From CAJCJE01 sp963818685 (lineage in GTDB: Bacteria > Actinomycetota > Actinomycetes > Mycobacteriales > Pseudonocardiaceae): 64,000 nucleotides of DNA. Location: assembly GCA_963818685.1 (NCBI GenBank), contig CAWFTJ010000009.1, forward strand, positions 1 to 64,000. The letters run 5' to 3'. Positions within the stretch are counted from its first letter, which is position 1. Each line of letters opens with the position of its first letter. The translations under genes were made by a program, and so were the position numbers. Shown piece by piece: positions 1 through 10,080 of this stretch. The notes under the pieces were generated by a model that saw only the letters and a program-made list of their open reading frames with translations, searched no databases and was not told the DNA's origin.

Positions 1-30
1 GGCAAAGCTCGTTCGCGCTACACATAACTT

Positions 31-68
31 GGTTCGCAATTGATCGCAATCTCGATAGGTTGCGAACC
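31..68. repeat. 9-bp perfect inverted repeat (hairpin)
   Basis: GGTTCGCAA at 31-39 is mirrored by TTGCGAACC at 60-68 around a 20-nt loop. There is no T-run after it, so an intrinsic terminator is unlikely. The arm shares the GGTTCG...CGCAA letters of the short repeat that dominates 404-802, so it may be an outlying member of that family. No gene could be supported in 1-403. Confidence 0.5.
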
Positions 69-403
69 AGCACTGTTATCGCGCGGGTCAGGACGATGTC
101 ATCCGATTCGGAAAAGCCATCGCTTCGTTGCCCACTAGTCGGCTGCTCCGGCTGTACGGTTCGAGCGGGCTCTGCTCTTGCTCACATCATCCGGGTCTGC
201 GAAGATCTAGGTAGTTCTCGATCACGACCGCCCAAGTGGTTCCCACCGCAAAGCAAATATCTTCTCTTCTCAATCTAATGGAGCGGAAGCACTTAGCTGT
301 CGAGTCCCACCAGGCCCGTGACGCCTCGAAACTTCTCATGCTACTGTATTCCCGAAATGCATCGCTCTTCATTGGTATAAGCAGCGCCCTTTCGAAACGT
401 GCC

Positions 404-802
404 GATTGGGTTCGTATTTTCACAAAGGCCCCCAAGCGGGGCTGGCCCTCGCTTACATGGACTAGTTGGCCAGGAGATCGGTTGTTTCGCAATCTTGGCC
501 TTATGCAGGATCGGTTCGTATTTTCAAGTCCAAAATGCATCGGAATTGGCTTCGTTTGGCAAAACGCACGGCGCTCGAAACTGGGTTCGTTCCGCAAGAC
601 CAGCGCGACGCGATCGGGTTCGGTAATTTCAAAAAGCCTGCCCAAGTGGGGCCGGCCATCGCTTGTACGGCCCGCTGGTCACGAAGTCGCTTCGTTTCGC
701 AAAACGCCCGGTCCCGCATCAGTGGGGTTCGTTCCGCAGCCAGCTTTCGCTCCACCTGGGTTCGTTTGGTAAAACCGATGCTTGGCTCGTTCCGCAAGAA
801 AA
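404..802. repeat. Degenerate array of ~35-bp period, core GGGTTCGTTTCGCAAAACG
   Basis: Ten imperfect copies of a core resembling GGGTTCGTTTCGCAAAACG begin near 408, 481, 512, 548, 583, 616, 688, 724, 758 and 784. Spacing is mostly 31-36 bp, with two gaps of about 72 bp where a copy seems lost. The best copies (690-706 and 550-566) contain CGTTT-loop-AAACG, a possible 5-bp hairpin. Short open frames crossing the array read GFVxQ or SFRKT over and over and look like by-products. The same core occurs on the minus strand at 35.67-35.80 kb inside a gene. It is not CRISPR: the repeats are diverged and the spacers are short and not unique in style. Confidence 0.7.
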
Positions 803-831
803 CTTACCGCGAGCTCGCGAATCTCAAACAG

Positions 832-1904
832 ATGAAAAAACTCCTTTCTCTCTTCCTTTCGCTTAACGTTCTCCTGCCGCTGGTTGCACAACAGCCTGCT
901 CCGCCGCAGTCCGGTACTCCCGCCGCAGCCTCGGCGCCGCAATATTCGACTCGGGCAACAGCGACGAGGTTTTGAAGCGAGTGGATGACCTGCTCTGGTT
1001 CACGAGGATGGCCGACATCGCCGACGTGGACAAGATCGAATATACGAGCTCTCCTCCCACGCATGTCAGGAATCCGAAGGCGCCCGGCGCGACGAACCCG
1101 TTAATCATCCACGCCTATACCTTCATTCCGAAGAATCTCGACCGCTCAAAAAAGCAGCCATTGATCACCTTCGCCCACCAGGGCGTGCACGCCAATTTCG
1201 ATACGAGCGATCTGCATGTGATGCGCGAACTTCTCGAGCAGGGTTACAGCGTGATTGCGTGCGATTACCGGGGCAGCACCGGTTATGGCCGCGGGTTTTA
1301 TGAAGATATCGATTACGGCGGCCGGGAAGTCGATGACGTATACAACAGCACGCTGTGGATGCTGGACAGATACAGCTTCCTCGATCCAACTCGCGCCGGC
1401 ATGATGGGCTGGAGCCACGGCGGATCCATCACCTTAATGAACATCATGGAGCACCCCAAGACTTATGCGGTAGCTTATGCGGGCGTGCCGGTCAGCGACT
1501 TGGTGGCGCGCATGGGTTATGAGCCGGAGTCATATCGGGAGCTTTATTCAGCTCCGTATCACATCGGAAAAACAGTTCGCGAGGACATCGAGGAATATCG
1601 CAGGCGATCGCCGGTGAATCACGTGAAGAGCCTGGAGACGCCGCTGCTGATTCATACGAATACCAACGATGAGGACGTGAATTACCTGGAAGTGGAGCAT
1701 CTGATTCAGGCGCTGAAGGCGGAGGGCAAAAAGTTCGAGTACAAGGTGTATGAGAATGCACCGGGCGGCCATTACTTCAATCGCACGGACACGAAAATGG
1801 CTCGCGAGTCGCGCCAGGAAGTGTACCGGTTCCTGGCAGAGTTATCTGCATCCCGCCAACCCGCCGAAGTAGGATGCCGCTCGAAATTGCGGACGACGGC
1901 GTAA
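832..1904 (+). CDS. Secreted S9-like serine hydrolase (alpha/beta fold), one frameshift
   Basis: The frame from ATG 832 starts with a signal peptide (MKKLLSLFLSLNVLLPL, Gln-rich after it). A one-base shift near 940-950 moves into the frame that carries the catalytic domain; after correction it reads FDSGNSDEVLKRVDDLLWF without a break. The C-terminal two thirds are a dipeptidyl-aminopeptidase/prolyl-oligopeptidase fold: YRGSTGYGRGFYEDIDYGG oxyanion region, nucleophile elbow GWSHGG, acid loop HTNTNDEDV and a late His in GGHYF. Only ~357 aa, so it lacks the large N-terminal propeller of classical S9 enzymes. Likely a periplasmic peptidase or esterase; substrate unknown. No strong ribosome site precedes the ATG. 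Confidence 0.75.
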
Positions 1905-1959
1905 CCAAACCGCCGGTCTGAAAGCCATTGTTCTAGACTTGGATGTTTTCCACCGCTTT

Positions 1960-4798
1960 ATGCCAATAGCAAAAAAATACAGCCGTTCGCCACTGTTCGC
2001 GCTCGCCGCGATTCTGAGTGTCTGGCCCGCATGCGCTCAAACCGCGCCGAAGATCACCACACCGAAGGAACAGTTCGGCTTTAATCTCGGTGACGATTAC
2101 CAGCTCACCAACTACACGCAATTGGTGGATTACTGGAAAAAGCTCGCATCGGAATCGGACCGCATGAAGCTGGTCGATATCGGCAAGACGGCGGAGGGCC
2201 GGCCGCAGTACATGGCGATCGTGACCTCGCCTGAAAATCTGAAGATGCTGGATCATTACAAGGAGATCTCGCGCAAGCTCGCTGTGGCCGAAGGACTCAC
2301 CGACGAACAGGCGCACGCATTGGCGCACGAGGGGAAGGCTGTCATCTGGATCGATGGCGGCTTGCATGCGAGCGAAGTCGAGTGCGCGCAAGCTCTCACC
2401 GAAATGGTTTACCAGATGACCAGCCGCACAGACCCGGAGACCATGCGCTTTCTGAATGACGTGATCATTCTGTTCGTGCAGGATAATCCGGATGGTCAGG
2501 AGCTGGTGGCCAATTGGTACATGCGTAATCCGGATCCGACCAAGCGCAGCCTGAACGGTCTTCCGCGGCTCTGGCATAAGTACGTCGGACACGACGACAA
2601 CCGCGACTTTTTTATGTGCAACATGCCGGAATCCACCAACATCAATCGCGTGCTGTATCTGGAGTGGTTTCCGCAAATCATGTATAACCACCACCAGACG
2701 GGCCCGCCCGGCGCGGTGATTTTTATGCCTCCGTTCCGCGATCCGTTCAATTATCATTTCGATCCGCTGATCATGATGGAACTCGATCAAGTGGGTTCGG
2801 CGATGCATAGCCGCATGGAAGCTGAAGACAAGCCGGGAGCGGGGATGCGCAGCGCGGCCACTTACTCGACTTGGTATAACGGCGGCCTTCGCACGACAAC
2901 TTACTTTCACAACATGATCGGGCTGTTGACGGAAATCATCGGCAGTCCCACGCCCATCGATATTCCATTCGTGCCGGCCACGCAGTTGCCGAAAGGCGAT
3001 CTACCGTTTCCGATCGCGCCTCAGAAGTGGCATCTGCGCCAATCGATCGAATATTCGCTGACGGCGAATCGCGCCGTACTCGATTTCGCCTCCCGCTATC
3101 GCGAGACGCTTCTATACAACGTCTACCGGATGGGTGAGAACTCGATTGAGCGAGGCAACAAAGACTCATGGACGATCACTCCGAAGCGGATCGAGGCCGT
3201 GGAAGCGGCGGCGGCTGAGGAGAGGAGCGCCTCGAAGCTGCTGTTCCTCCAGCGGCCGCAGGGTTTCGGTGGAACGAGAAACTGTTCCAGCGAAGCTATA
3301 CGACACAATTCTTCACGATCCAGCCATGCGCGATCCGCGCGGCTACGTTATTCCTCCGGCCCAGCCGGATTTACCGACGACCATCAAGTTTTTGAATGCA
3401 CTGCTGAAGAATGGAGTGATTGTCGAACGCGCGACGGCGAGCTTCGAAGCGGGCGGGCAAGAGCTATCCCGCGGGTTCATACGTGGTGAAGGCGGCGCAG
3501 GCATTTCGCCCGCACGTCCTGGACATGTTCGAGCCGCAAGACCATCCCAACGATTTCCGGTATCCTGGCGGGCCTCCCATTCCGCCCTACGACGCGACCG
3601 GGTACACACTGGCGTTCCAGATGGGCGTGCAATTCGACCGCATTTTCGAGGGATTCGACGGGACAGTTTGAACAGGTGAACGGATTGCTCGATCCGCCGC
3701 CCGCTTCGATCACCGGCGCGGCACGCCCGGTTGGCTACATCCTCAGCCATCGCATCAACAATTCGTTCGTGCTCATGAATCGCTTGCTGAAGGAAAAGTG
3801 CGATGTTTATTGGCTGAAGAGCAGCGCTCAACGACCCGGACGTGAAAGATCCCGGCACGGGAGCGATCTGGGTGCCGGCTACTGCCGCCGCGCGGCCGAT
3901 TCTCGAGCGCGGAGCCAAGGAGCTTGGTGTTCCCGTGTATGCCGTAGCGCGGCGTCCAACCGGCAGCGCCTTGAAGCTGAAGCCCGTTCGCATCGCGCTG
4001 TACGACCAATACGGAGGATTGATGCCGTCCGGATGGACACGCTGGATTTTTGAGCAGTACGAGTTTCCGTTCAAGGTGGTTTATCCGCAAGAGCTCGATG
4101 CGGGAGATCTCGCGCAGAAATACGACGTTTTAGTATTCACCGATGGCGCCATTCGCGCAGCCACCGGCGGAGGAGCGCCGAGGTGGCGTGGCGGAGGATT
4201 CGGCGGCGGACAACCAAGGGCTGAAGAGATTCCTGCCGAATTCCGTCCCTGGCTGGGCCGCATCACCACGGAAAAGACGATTCCGGAGATTCGGAAATTT
4301 GTCGAAGGAGGCGGAGCGGTGGTGACGATCGGCTCATCCACATCTCTGGCTGGCTACCTCGGCCTGCCCGTGACGAGCGCACTGATGGAGAGAACCGCGG
4401 ATGGGAAAGAGCGGCCGCTTCCGCCGGAGAAGTACTACATTCCGGGTTCGCTTTTGACGGTCAGCGTCGATAACACAAATCCGCTGGCTTATGGAATGCC
4501 GGATAAGGTGGACGTATTCTTCGACAACAGCCCGGTGTTTCGCCTGAAGCCCGATTCATCTCTCAAGGGCACGTCTCCGGTAGCCTGGTTCGCAAACGGA
4601 ACTCCTCTGCATAGCGGCTGGGCCTGGGGGCAGCAATATCTGGATGGCGGAGTCGCCATCGCAGAGTCTTCTCTCGGATCAGGGAAGGTATTTTTGTTCG
4701 GTCCGGAGGTGGCCTTCCGCGGACAGCCGCAAGCGACCTTCAAGTTCATCTTCAACGGCATCTACTATGGGGTTGCAAAAGAGGAAGCACGGCCTTAA
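1960..4798 (+). CDS. M14-family zinc carboxypeptidase, secreted, about four frameshifts
   Basis: Signal peptide from ATG 1960 (MPIAKKYSRSPLFALAAIL, cleavage after ACAQ); ATG 1939 is an in-frame alternative that would only lengthen the leader. The M14 catalytic domain follows: zinc motif HxxE in GGLHASEVE (His ~136, Glu ~139), a His-rich segment MYNHHQTGPPGAV, and a Glu-containing TEIIGSPTP. The ~500-residue C-terminal part continues to 4798 but needs one-base corrections near 3280, 3460, 3660 and 3825. The uncorrected frames each keep coding-like sequence that joins end to end, so the gene is probably intact in the cell. Total ~945 aa, typical of large acidobacterial M14 proteins. Function: cleavage of C-terminal residues from peptides in the periplasm or outside. 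Confidence 0.8.
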
Positions 4799-4885
4799 GA
4801 AAATTACGGATCACGCTTTCAAGAGCGGTTTGCCGCGCTGGCAACTTACGGGACAAAACGTCGCCTACTTAGTGCGCGGGAAGAG

Positions 4886-5953
4886 ATGGATACTCCCAAA
4901 GAGCTAAACGAAATCGTTCTTCCACAGCCTGTGATCGGTCCGCTAACGCGCGCGGCGATCTTCCTGGTTGTCTGCATCCGTCCCGAGCGGGATCACTATG
5001 CGACCCTGCGGTCCTTCTTCGCCGGTTTTGCAGGACTGGTGCGCGCCGTTGAATTCCGGAATGCTGAAGCAGGTCTTACCTGCGTAGTTGGATTCGGGTC
5101 TGATGTCTGGGATAAGCTCTTTGGGTCACCTCGTCCGGCTGAGCTTCACTCGTTTCGAGAGATTCGCGCAGGTGATCGCCATGCCATTTCCACCCCAGGT
5201 GACATCCTGTTTCACATTCGAGCCAAACGCCCGGACCTCTGCTTTGAATTGGCAGCTCAGATCATGGACCAGCTCGGTGCTGCTATTTCGGTTGCCGACG
5301 AAGTTCACGGCTTCCGGTATTTCGATGATCGCGATGTCATAGGGTTCGTCGATGGCACGGAAAATCCACGAGGCCGCGCGGCTAGTGAGGCTGCGGTTGT
5401 CGGCGATGAAGACCCTTCCTTTGCAGGCGGCAGCTACGTCATCGTACAGAAGTACCTTCACGACATGAAGGGGTGGAATTCTCTTCCTGTGGAGGCGCAG
5501 GAGCGCATTATTGGCCGCAAGAAACTTTCGGACATCGAGTTGAATGACGCTGAGAAGCCGGCATTTGCGCACAATGCGCTGACGACCATTGTCGAGAATG
5601 GCAAAGAGGTCAAGATTCTGAGGGATAACATGCCCTTCGGGCGGCCTGGACATGGGGAGTTCGGGACATACTTCATCGGCTATTGCCGCACTCCGCGCAT
5701 CACAGAAACGATGCTTGAGAACATGTTTGTCGGACGACCGCCGGGCAACTACGACCGCCTGCTCGATTTCAGCCGCGCGGTCACGGGCGGTTTGTTTTTC
5801 GTGCCCTCATCGACGTTTCTCGATAACCTCAGCGCGGACGGGCCGGCCTCCGCGGCAGTCGGCACGTCGCCGGTATCCGATCCGCATGAGGCCCCTGGCG
5901 TGCGCGAGAGATCGCTCAGAATAGGATCACTTAAAGGAGAGAAAGATGAATAA
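4886..5953 (+). CDS. Dyp-type heme peroxidase with encapsulin cargo-loading tail
   Basis: 355 aa, one clean frame. YfeX/DyP-B hallmarks are visible: GFVDGTENP (the GxxDG distal motif with catalytic Asp), AHNALTTI, the NMPFG loop, FGTYFIGYCRTP and PPGNYDRLLDFSRAVTGG near the C-terminus. The last residues read SLRIGSLKGE (343-352), matching the SLGIGSLKG-type peptide that directs Dyp cargo into encapsulin nanocompartments. An AAAGGAG ribosome site and the stop overlap the start of the next gene (an encapsulin remnant) as ATGAATAA, so the two were translationally coupled. Expected role: H2O2-dependent oxidation of dye-like or other substrates inside a shell. With the shell gene truncated it may now act free in the cytoplasm. 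Confidence 0.9.
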   Translation: MDTPKELNEIVLPQPVIGPLTRAAIFLVVCIRPERDHYATLRSFFAGFAGLVRAVEFRNAEAGLTCVVGFGSDVWDKLFGSPRPAELHSFREIRAGDRHAISTPGDILFHIRAKRPDLCFELAAQIMDQLGAAISVADEVHGFRYFDDRDVIGFVDGTENPRGRAASEAAVVGDEDPSFAGGSYVIVQKYLHDMKGWNSLPVEAQERIIGRKKLSDIELNDAEKPAFAHNALTTIVENGKEVKILRDNMPFGRPGHGEFGTYFIGYCRTPRITETMLENMFVGRPPGNYDRLLDFSRAVTGGLFFVPSSTFLDNLSADGPASAAVGTSPVSDPHEAPGVRERSLRIGSLKGEKDE

Positions 5954-6050
5954 CTCCATCGGGAACTTGCATCAATCTCTGACGCTGCGTGGTCGCAGAT
6001 CGAGGGCGAGACGACAAGAACACTGAAGGAGTATCTGGCCGGACAGCTAA
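5946..6050 (+). pseudogene. Truncated encapsulin shell gene (N-terminal ~35 codons only)
   Basis: The start ATG 5946 overlaps the Dyp stop and has a good ribosome site (GGAGA, 5 nt spacing). After restoring one C in AACTCC (read as AAC CTC C) the product begins MNN-LHRELASISDAAW and goes on with a helix ending TTRTLKEYLAGQ. This is the canonical N-terminal helix of Dyp-associated encapsulins (MNNLHRELAPIS-type starts). Similarity ends at about 6047, exactly where the convergent PAP2 gene ends, so the ~230 residues forming the HK97-like shell fold are missing. Recognition rests on the N-terminal signature and gene order; I know of no other family with this start after a Dyp gene. Deletion or a misassembly junction are both possible. 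Confidence 0.75.
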
Positions 6051-6920
6051 TCACCTCCCGCGCAAATCGCGCCAGCGCAAAATCAGGCAGAGCCCGCCTG
6101 TGACCAGGCTGATTCCGAACCCCGCGAGCACGTCGGCGGCGTAATGATAACGGCCATAGATGGTCGCGATTGAGACGCTGATCGCGTACCAAAGCAATCC
6201 CCAGCCGAAGATCTTTCGCTTAGGGAGCAAGAGGAACATCGCCCAAGCTGCCGAGAACGCTTCAGAAACGTGCGCGCTCGGAAAGACCCCGGCGTGAATG
6301 GTGGCCACGTCTAAAATCCAAAGATTCAGTTGCCGCGCCCAGGTCATGATCGAGGGGTTATCCAACTCAGGAAACACGATACGTGGAGGCTGCGACGGGA
6401 AATAAGGGAAAAGTCCGTATGCGAGCACCGTTCCGAGCAAAAAAATGGTGAAGAATCGATCTACGGATTCGCGGCGCCGCTGACCATACAGCACGGCCAC
6501 GCAGAAAAGGCCAAGGCCATAAAGCAGGAAATAGCAGAGTTCTAGATACAACGGAATCGCACTGCCGAGGCTCTCGATCGCCCTGCGGAGGCGCCAATGG
6601 TCAAGAAGAAGTTTATCCCAGGTAATCCAATAGTCCTCATAACGATGTTCAAAGCTTGGCGGTAAGAACAGTTCCATTTCGCGGAACGCTGCCACAATCA
6701 GGAAGACCGGCAACCAATCGCGAATCATGCTGATCGGGATTCTCAGGGCTGTCGCCTCCAGTCGCGCTAAAAGGGAAAACAGCGCGAACATGGCCAATAG
6801 AACCCAGAGCGGCTGACCCTTTAGATTCGGCCGATCGGGAAACCAGGGCGAAACGATCGCGATATAAGCGAAGAAGCAAACCAACACCCATTCGGATGTG
6901 CGGAGCTTAAGCCATGACAT
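6051..6920 (-). CDS. PAP2-superfamily membrane phosphatase
   Basis: About 290 aa with six hydrophobic segments. The PAP2 C2 signature is in GVFPSAHVSEA (PSxH) and C3 in ATIYGRYHYAADVLAG (GRxHYxxD), which supply the two catalytic His and the Asp. The order and spacing fit the inositolphosphotransferase/Aur1-like branch, acting on lipid or isoprenoid phosphates at the membrane. I chose ATG 6920 (MSWLKLRTSEW) rather than the upstream TTG 6992, because 6992 lies inside the preceding gene. It starts 7 nt after the MFS stop, so the two form an operon. Its stop abuts the encapsulin remnant. Confidence 0.8.
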   Translation of the reverse strand: MSWLKLRTSEWVLVCFFAYIAIVSPWFPDRPNLKGQPLWVLLAMFALFSLLARLEATALRIPISMIRDWLPVFLIVAAFREMELFLPPSFEHRYEDYWITWDKLLLDHWRLRRAIESLGSAIPLYLELCYFLLYGLGLFCVAVLYGQRRRESVDRFFTIFLLGTVLAYGLFPYFPSQPPRIVFPELDNPSIMTWARQLNLWILDVATIHAGVFPSAHVSEAFSAAWAMFLLLPKRKIFGWGLLWYAISVSIATIYGRYHYAADVLAGFGISLVTGGLCLILRWRDLRGR

Positions 6921-6927
6921 GGCCGGC

Positions 6928-8193
6928 CTAAGGAAGAGCAGACCGATTCGTAATGTATTTTCGCGGTTCGAAGAATAGGGCGAGACCTGCAAGCACGCCT
7001 GCCCATACCGCCCAAGTGGTGAGATAACGATGATCGATGAGCAGACCGGAGATGATCGGCGCGGTGATTTGAGCGACGGACATCAACGATTGAGTCAGAC
7101 CGATAATCACGCCTTGCTCGCGTTTGCCTGCCTTTTGGGTCACCAGACTAGTAAGAGCGGGCCGCAAACCAGCGCCTCCGATAGAGGACACTGCGCTCAC
7201 ACAGAGTAACTGCCCAACCGTTCTGGTGAAACCGATGGCGGCGTACCCGGCCATCGCGGTCAGGAATCCGAGACGGACGACCTTCCGTTCGCCCATCCAC
7301 TTGACGAGCCGGCCCACTACCCCGCCCTGCATGATAATGCCAAGGAAACCGTTATAGGCGAAAATGTAACCGACCTCCCGCACGCCTACAGGATGGCCGT
7401 TCCATTGGTAGCGGCGCTCGGCAAAGAGGGCGAAGCCGGATACGAAAGTCGAAAAGGAAAAGGAAAACAGGAGCCACTGCATCAGCAGGCGGGCCAGTTC
7501 CCGATCGCGGAAATATTTTCGGTAGTCTCCCCACGAGATCAGCGATAGCCGCTTCCCACCCGGCCCTACCTCGGCCGCCTCTGCCTCATTGTGCGCATGA
7601 ATGACTTCGCGGCGCGGCAACAGGAAAAAGGTGCATAAAATCGTCGTGAACGAAAGCGCCGACGCGAGAAAAATGGGGGCCTGATATCCGTAGTGCGCCA
7701 GAAAGCCGGATATGGCTGGCCCTACCAGAAAGCCGAACCCGAACGCGATGCCAATCACTGCAAACGATTTCGCCCGCTCTTCTGGCTTTGTAACGTCGCT
7801 GATGTAGGCCTGAGCGATAGTCAAGTTGCCGGCCGTCGCTCCATCAATGGCGCGCGCAACAAACAGCAGCCAGATGTGCGTCGAGAAAGCGAGGAGCAGG
7901 AACCCGGCAAGAGTACCAACCTGGCTGACCAACAAAATCGGACGGCGGCCCAGGCGATCGGACAGCTGCCCCAGAATGGGTCCGGCAATTAGTTGACAGA
8001 TGGCGTAGGTGGAAACAAGCTCGCCGACTACCGTGGGCGAAGCGCCCATGCGTTCCGAGTAAAACGGCAGCAGCGGGAGAATGATCGTGAACCCGAGAAT
8101 ATCGACCGCTACGATGAGGAAAATCGTCAGCAACGGCGATGAGAAGGGTTTCTGCGTCGTCGGCTCAAGGGTGCCTAGCTCCGGCGGAGTCAC
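6928..8193 (-). CDS. MFS drug-efflux transporter (TetA/DHA1-like)
   Basis: 421 aa, twelve predicted membrane helices. Motif A is GQLSDRLGRRPIL between TM2 and TM3, and motif C-like glycine-rich sequence GFGFLVGPAISGF lies in TM5, both typical of DHA1 drug:H+ antiporters such as tetracycline-resistance proteins. The N-terminal GFTIILPLLPFYSERMGASP segment is also typical. First gene of an operon with the PAP2 protein and divergent from the OmpA-like gene; 8194-8358 must hold both promoters. Substrate cannot be told from sequence. Confidence 0.85.
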   Translation of the reverse strand: MTPPELGTLEPTTQKPFSSPLLTIFLIVAVDILGFTIILPLLPFYSERMGASPTVVGELVSTYAICQLIAGPILGQLSDRLGRRPILLVSQVGTLAGFLLLAFSTHIWLLFVARAIDGATAGNLTIAQAYISDVTKPEERAKSFAVIGIAFGFGFLVGPAISGFLAHYGYQAPIFLASALSFTTILCTFFLLPRREVIHAHNEAEAAEVGPGGKRLSLISWGDYRKYFRDRELARLLMQWLLFSFSFSTFVSGFALFAERRYQWNGHPVGVREVGYIFAYNGFLGIIMQGGVVGRLVKWMGERKVVRLGFLTAMAGYAAIGFTRTVGQLLCVSAVSSIGGAGLRPALTSLVTQKAGKREQGVIIGLTQSLMSVAQITAPIISGLLIDHRYLTTWAVWAGVLAGLALFFEPRKYITNRSALP

Positions 8194-8358
8194 ATTACGA
8201 TCTTAGCGGGAGGCGCCGTGCGGCCTCGAGTTGCCCCGTTTTCCGTCCTGTACCTGAAAAAACTACATATCCCAGGACTTGGCCGGAGGCATAACTGAAA
8301 GAAAACGAACAATCGAGACTTTGGTACGCGGCGTGCTACTACCTGAAAGGGAAAAACT

Positions 8359-10035
8359 ATGAAGTTATTAGTGTCAACTGTTCTGTTATGTCTGCCCCTT
8401 GGTCTTTTAGGTCAAGAGGCGAATCCAACCTCGAAGCAGCAAACTGCGCCCGGCGGTTCAACGCCGATCTTCCGGGTTCAGGTAGTTTCGCGATCAATTC
8501 AGGCGGTCAGCTATAGAAACCGCAGCGGCTGGACGAAAATCGACTTTCAAGGTACGTCGCTCGCGCCGCAAGCGAAGGGTACCGCTGATGTGAACAGCCG
8601 GCTTGGCCACATGGAGATCAAGCTCGATGTGAAGAACCTGCCGGCGGCTACAAGCTTTGGGTCTGAGTTCCTCACTTACGTACTCTGGGCCATTACACCG
8701 GACGGGCACGCCGCGAACTTAGGCGAAGTGGTGCTCGATTCGAATGGCAACTTTAAGGGAGACATCACGACCGAATTGCAGTCCTTCGGAATGATTGTCA
8801 CTGCAGAGCCCTATTTTGCGGTTCGGCAGCCAAGCGATGTGGTGGTGATGGAGAACATCATCCGTCAAGACACTCTAGGAAAAACCGAAATCGTAGACGC
8901 CAAATATGAATTGCTGCCGCGTGGGCAGTATACGTATCACGTGCCTGAATCGCAGCAGCACCCGGTTACGATGAACTCCAACAAGAAAAGCCCGCTGGAG
9001 CTATACGAAGCAATGAATGCAATTCAGATCGCGCGTTACGCGAAGGCTGACCAGTACAGCGGCGACACCTTTCAAAACGCGACGAACCTGCTGAATCAGG
9101 CTGAAGATTACGAAGTACGTAAGCAGTGGAACCCCGCGATCATGACCGCTAAGGAAGCTACTCAGAAAGCGGAAGACGCGCGCACCATTTCCTTGAGACG
9201 TCAACAGCAGATGGCGTTGGATGCGGAGCGTCAGGAAGCCGCCGCCCGCCAGGCTGCCGCCCAACAGCAGGCCGCGCTTTCGCAACAGCAAGCCGAGGAA
9301 GCCCAGCGCAGAGAGGCGGAAGAAGCTCGCCAGAAACAGCTAGCCCAACAACAGGCGCAGTTGTCGGCGCAGCAACAGGCCGCTGCGGAGCAGGCCAAGC
9401 AGGAAGCTGATGCCGCACGGGCCCAAGCCGATGCAGCCCGCGCGCAAGCCGCTGCGGAAGCCGCGAAGGCGCAACAATCCGCAACTGAGGCAGACCGTCT
9501 GCGTCAACAAGCGGAAGCCGAGAGGAACCAGTTGCGGGAGCAATTGCTGCAGCAGTTCAACGCCGTACTGCCTACGCGGGAAACACCCCGTGGCCTGGTC
9601 GTCAATATGAGCGACGTTTTGTTCGATACCGGCAAATACACGTTGAAAGAGCCCGCTCGCGAGGCGCTAGCCAGATTCTCCGGTATCGTGCTGTCCCATC
9701 CTGGGCTTAACATCCAGGTGGAAGGATACACCGACAGCACCGGCGGCGATGAGTTGAATCAGAAGCTTTCCGAGCATCGCGCGGACGCTGTCCACGACTT
9801 CTTGATCAGCCAAGGAGTAAATCCGCAGAGCATTACCGCTCTGGGTTATGGAAAGAGCTATCCAGTCGCTTCGAACGATACGGCGGCTGGCCGCAAGCTG
9901 AACCGGCGCGTGGAACTGGTGGTCTCCGGCGAAGTGATCGGAGTGAAAATCGGTGTGCCGCCCAACCAGGGACCGCAGATACCAGGCGTGACTCCGCCGG
10001 CCGGCAACCCTCCGCCACAGCCACCCCGACCGTAG
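8359..10035 (+). CDS. OmpA-family protein with Gln/Ala-rich coiled coil
   Basis: 558 aa. Signal peptide (MKLLVSTVLLCLPLGLLGQ), an N-terminal ~200-residue beta-rich domain, then a long Q/A/E/R coiled coil at about residues 270-395, then a C-terminal OmpA/MotB peptidoglycan-binding domain (about 410-525; SDVLFDTGKYTL, VEGYTDSTGG, LSEHRADAV, GYGKSYPVASN, GRKLNRRVEL). The tail is Pro-rich. It likely links the outer membrane or a periplasmic complex to the cell wall. GAAAGGGAAAAACT precedes ATG 8359. A strong hairpin follows the gene at 10081. Confidence 0.85.
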   Translation: MKLLVSTVLLCLPLGLLGQEANPTSKQQTAPGGSTPIFRVQVVSRSIQAVSYRNRSGWTKIDFQGTSLAPQAKGTADVNSRLGHMEIKLDVKNLPAATSFGSEFLTYVLWAITPDGHAANLGEVVLDSNGNFKGDITTELQSFGMIVTAEPYFAVRQPSDVVVMENIIRQDTLGKTEIVDAKYELLPRGQYTYHVPESQQHPVTMNSNKKSPLELYEAMNAIQIARYAKADQYSGDTFQNATNLLNQAEDYEVRKQWNPAIMTAKEATQKAEDARTISLRRQQQMALDAERQEAAARQAAAQQQAALSQQQAEEAQRREAEEARQKQLAQQQAQLSAQQQAAAEQAKQEADAARAQADAARAQAAAEAAKAQQSATEADRLRQQAEAERNQLREQLLQQFNAVLPTRETPRGLVVNMSDVLFDTGKYTLKEPAREALARFSGIVLSHPGLNIQVEGYTDSTGGDELNQKLSEHRADAVHDFLISQGVNPQSITALGYGKSYPVASNDTAAGRKLNRRVELVVSGEVIGVKIGVPPNQGPQIPGVTPPAGNPPPQPPRP

Positions 10036-10080
10036 TTTCAGCCCGGCTTTAAGCCATCTGGAACTCCCGCTCGCGACCAC

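Noticed and set aside
404..802. CRISPR array
   Set aside because: Repeats are diverged (many mismatches), the interval between cores is only ~15 bp, and there are no cas genes in the window.
236..975. Overlapping open frames rich in GFVxQ and SFRKT
   Set aside because: They occur in several frames and both strands over the repeat array, as expected from a repeat without stops; only the part from ATG 832 shows a signal peptide joined to a real gene.
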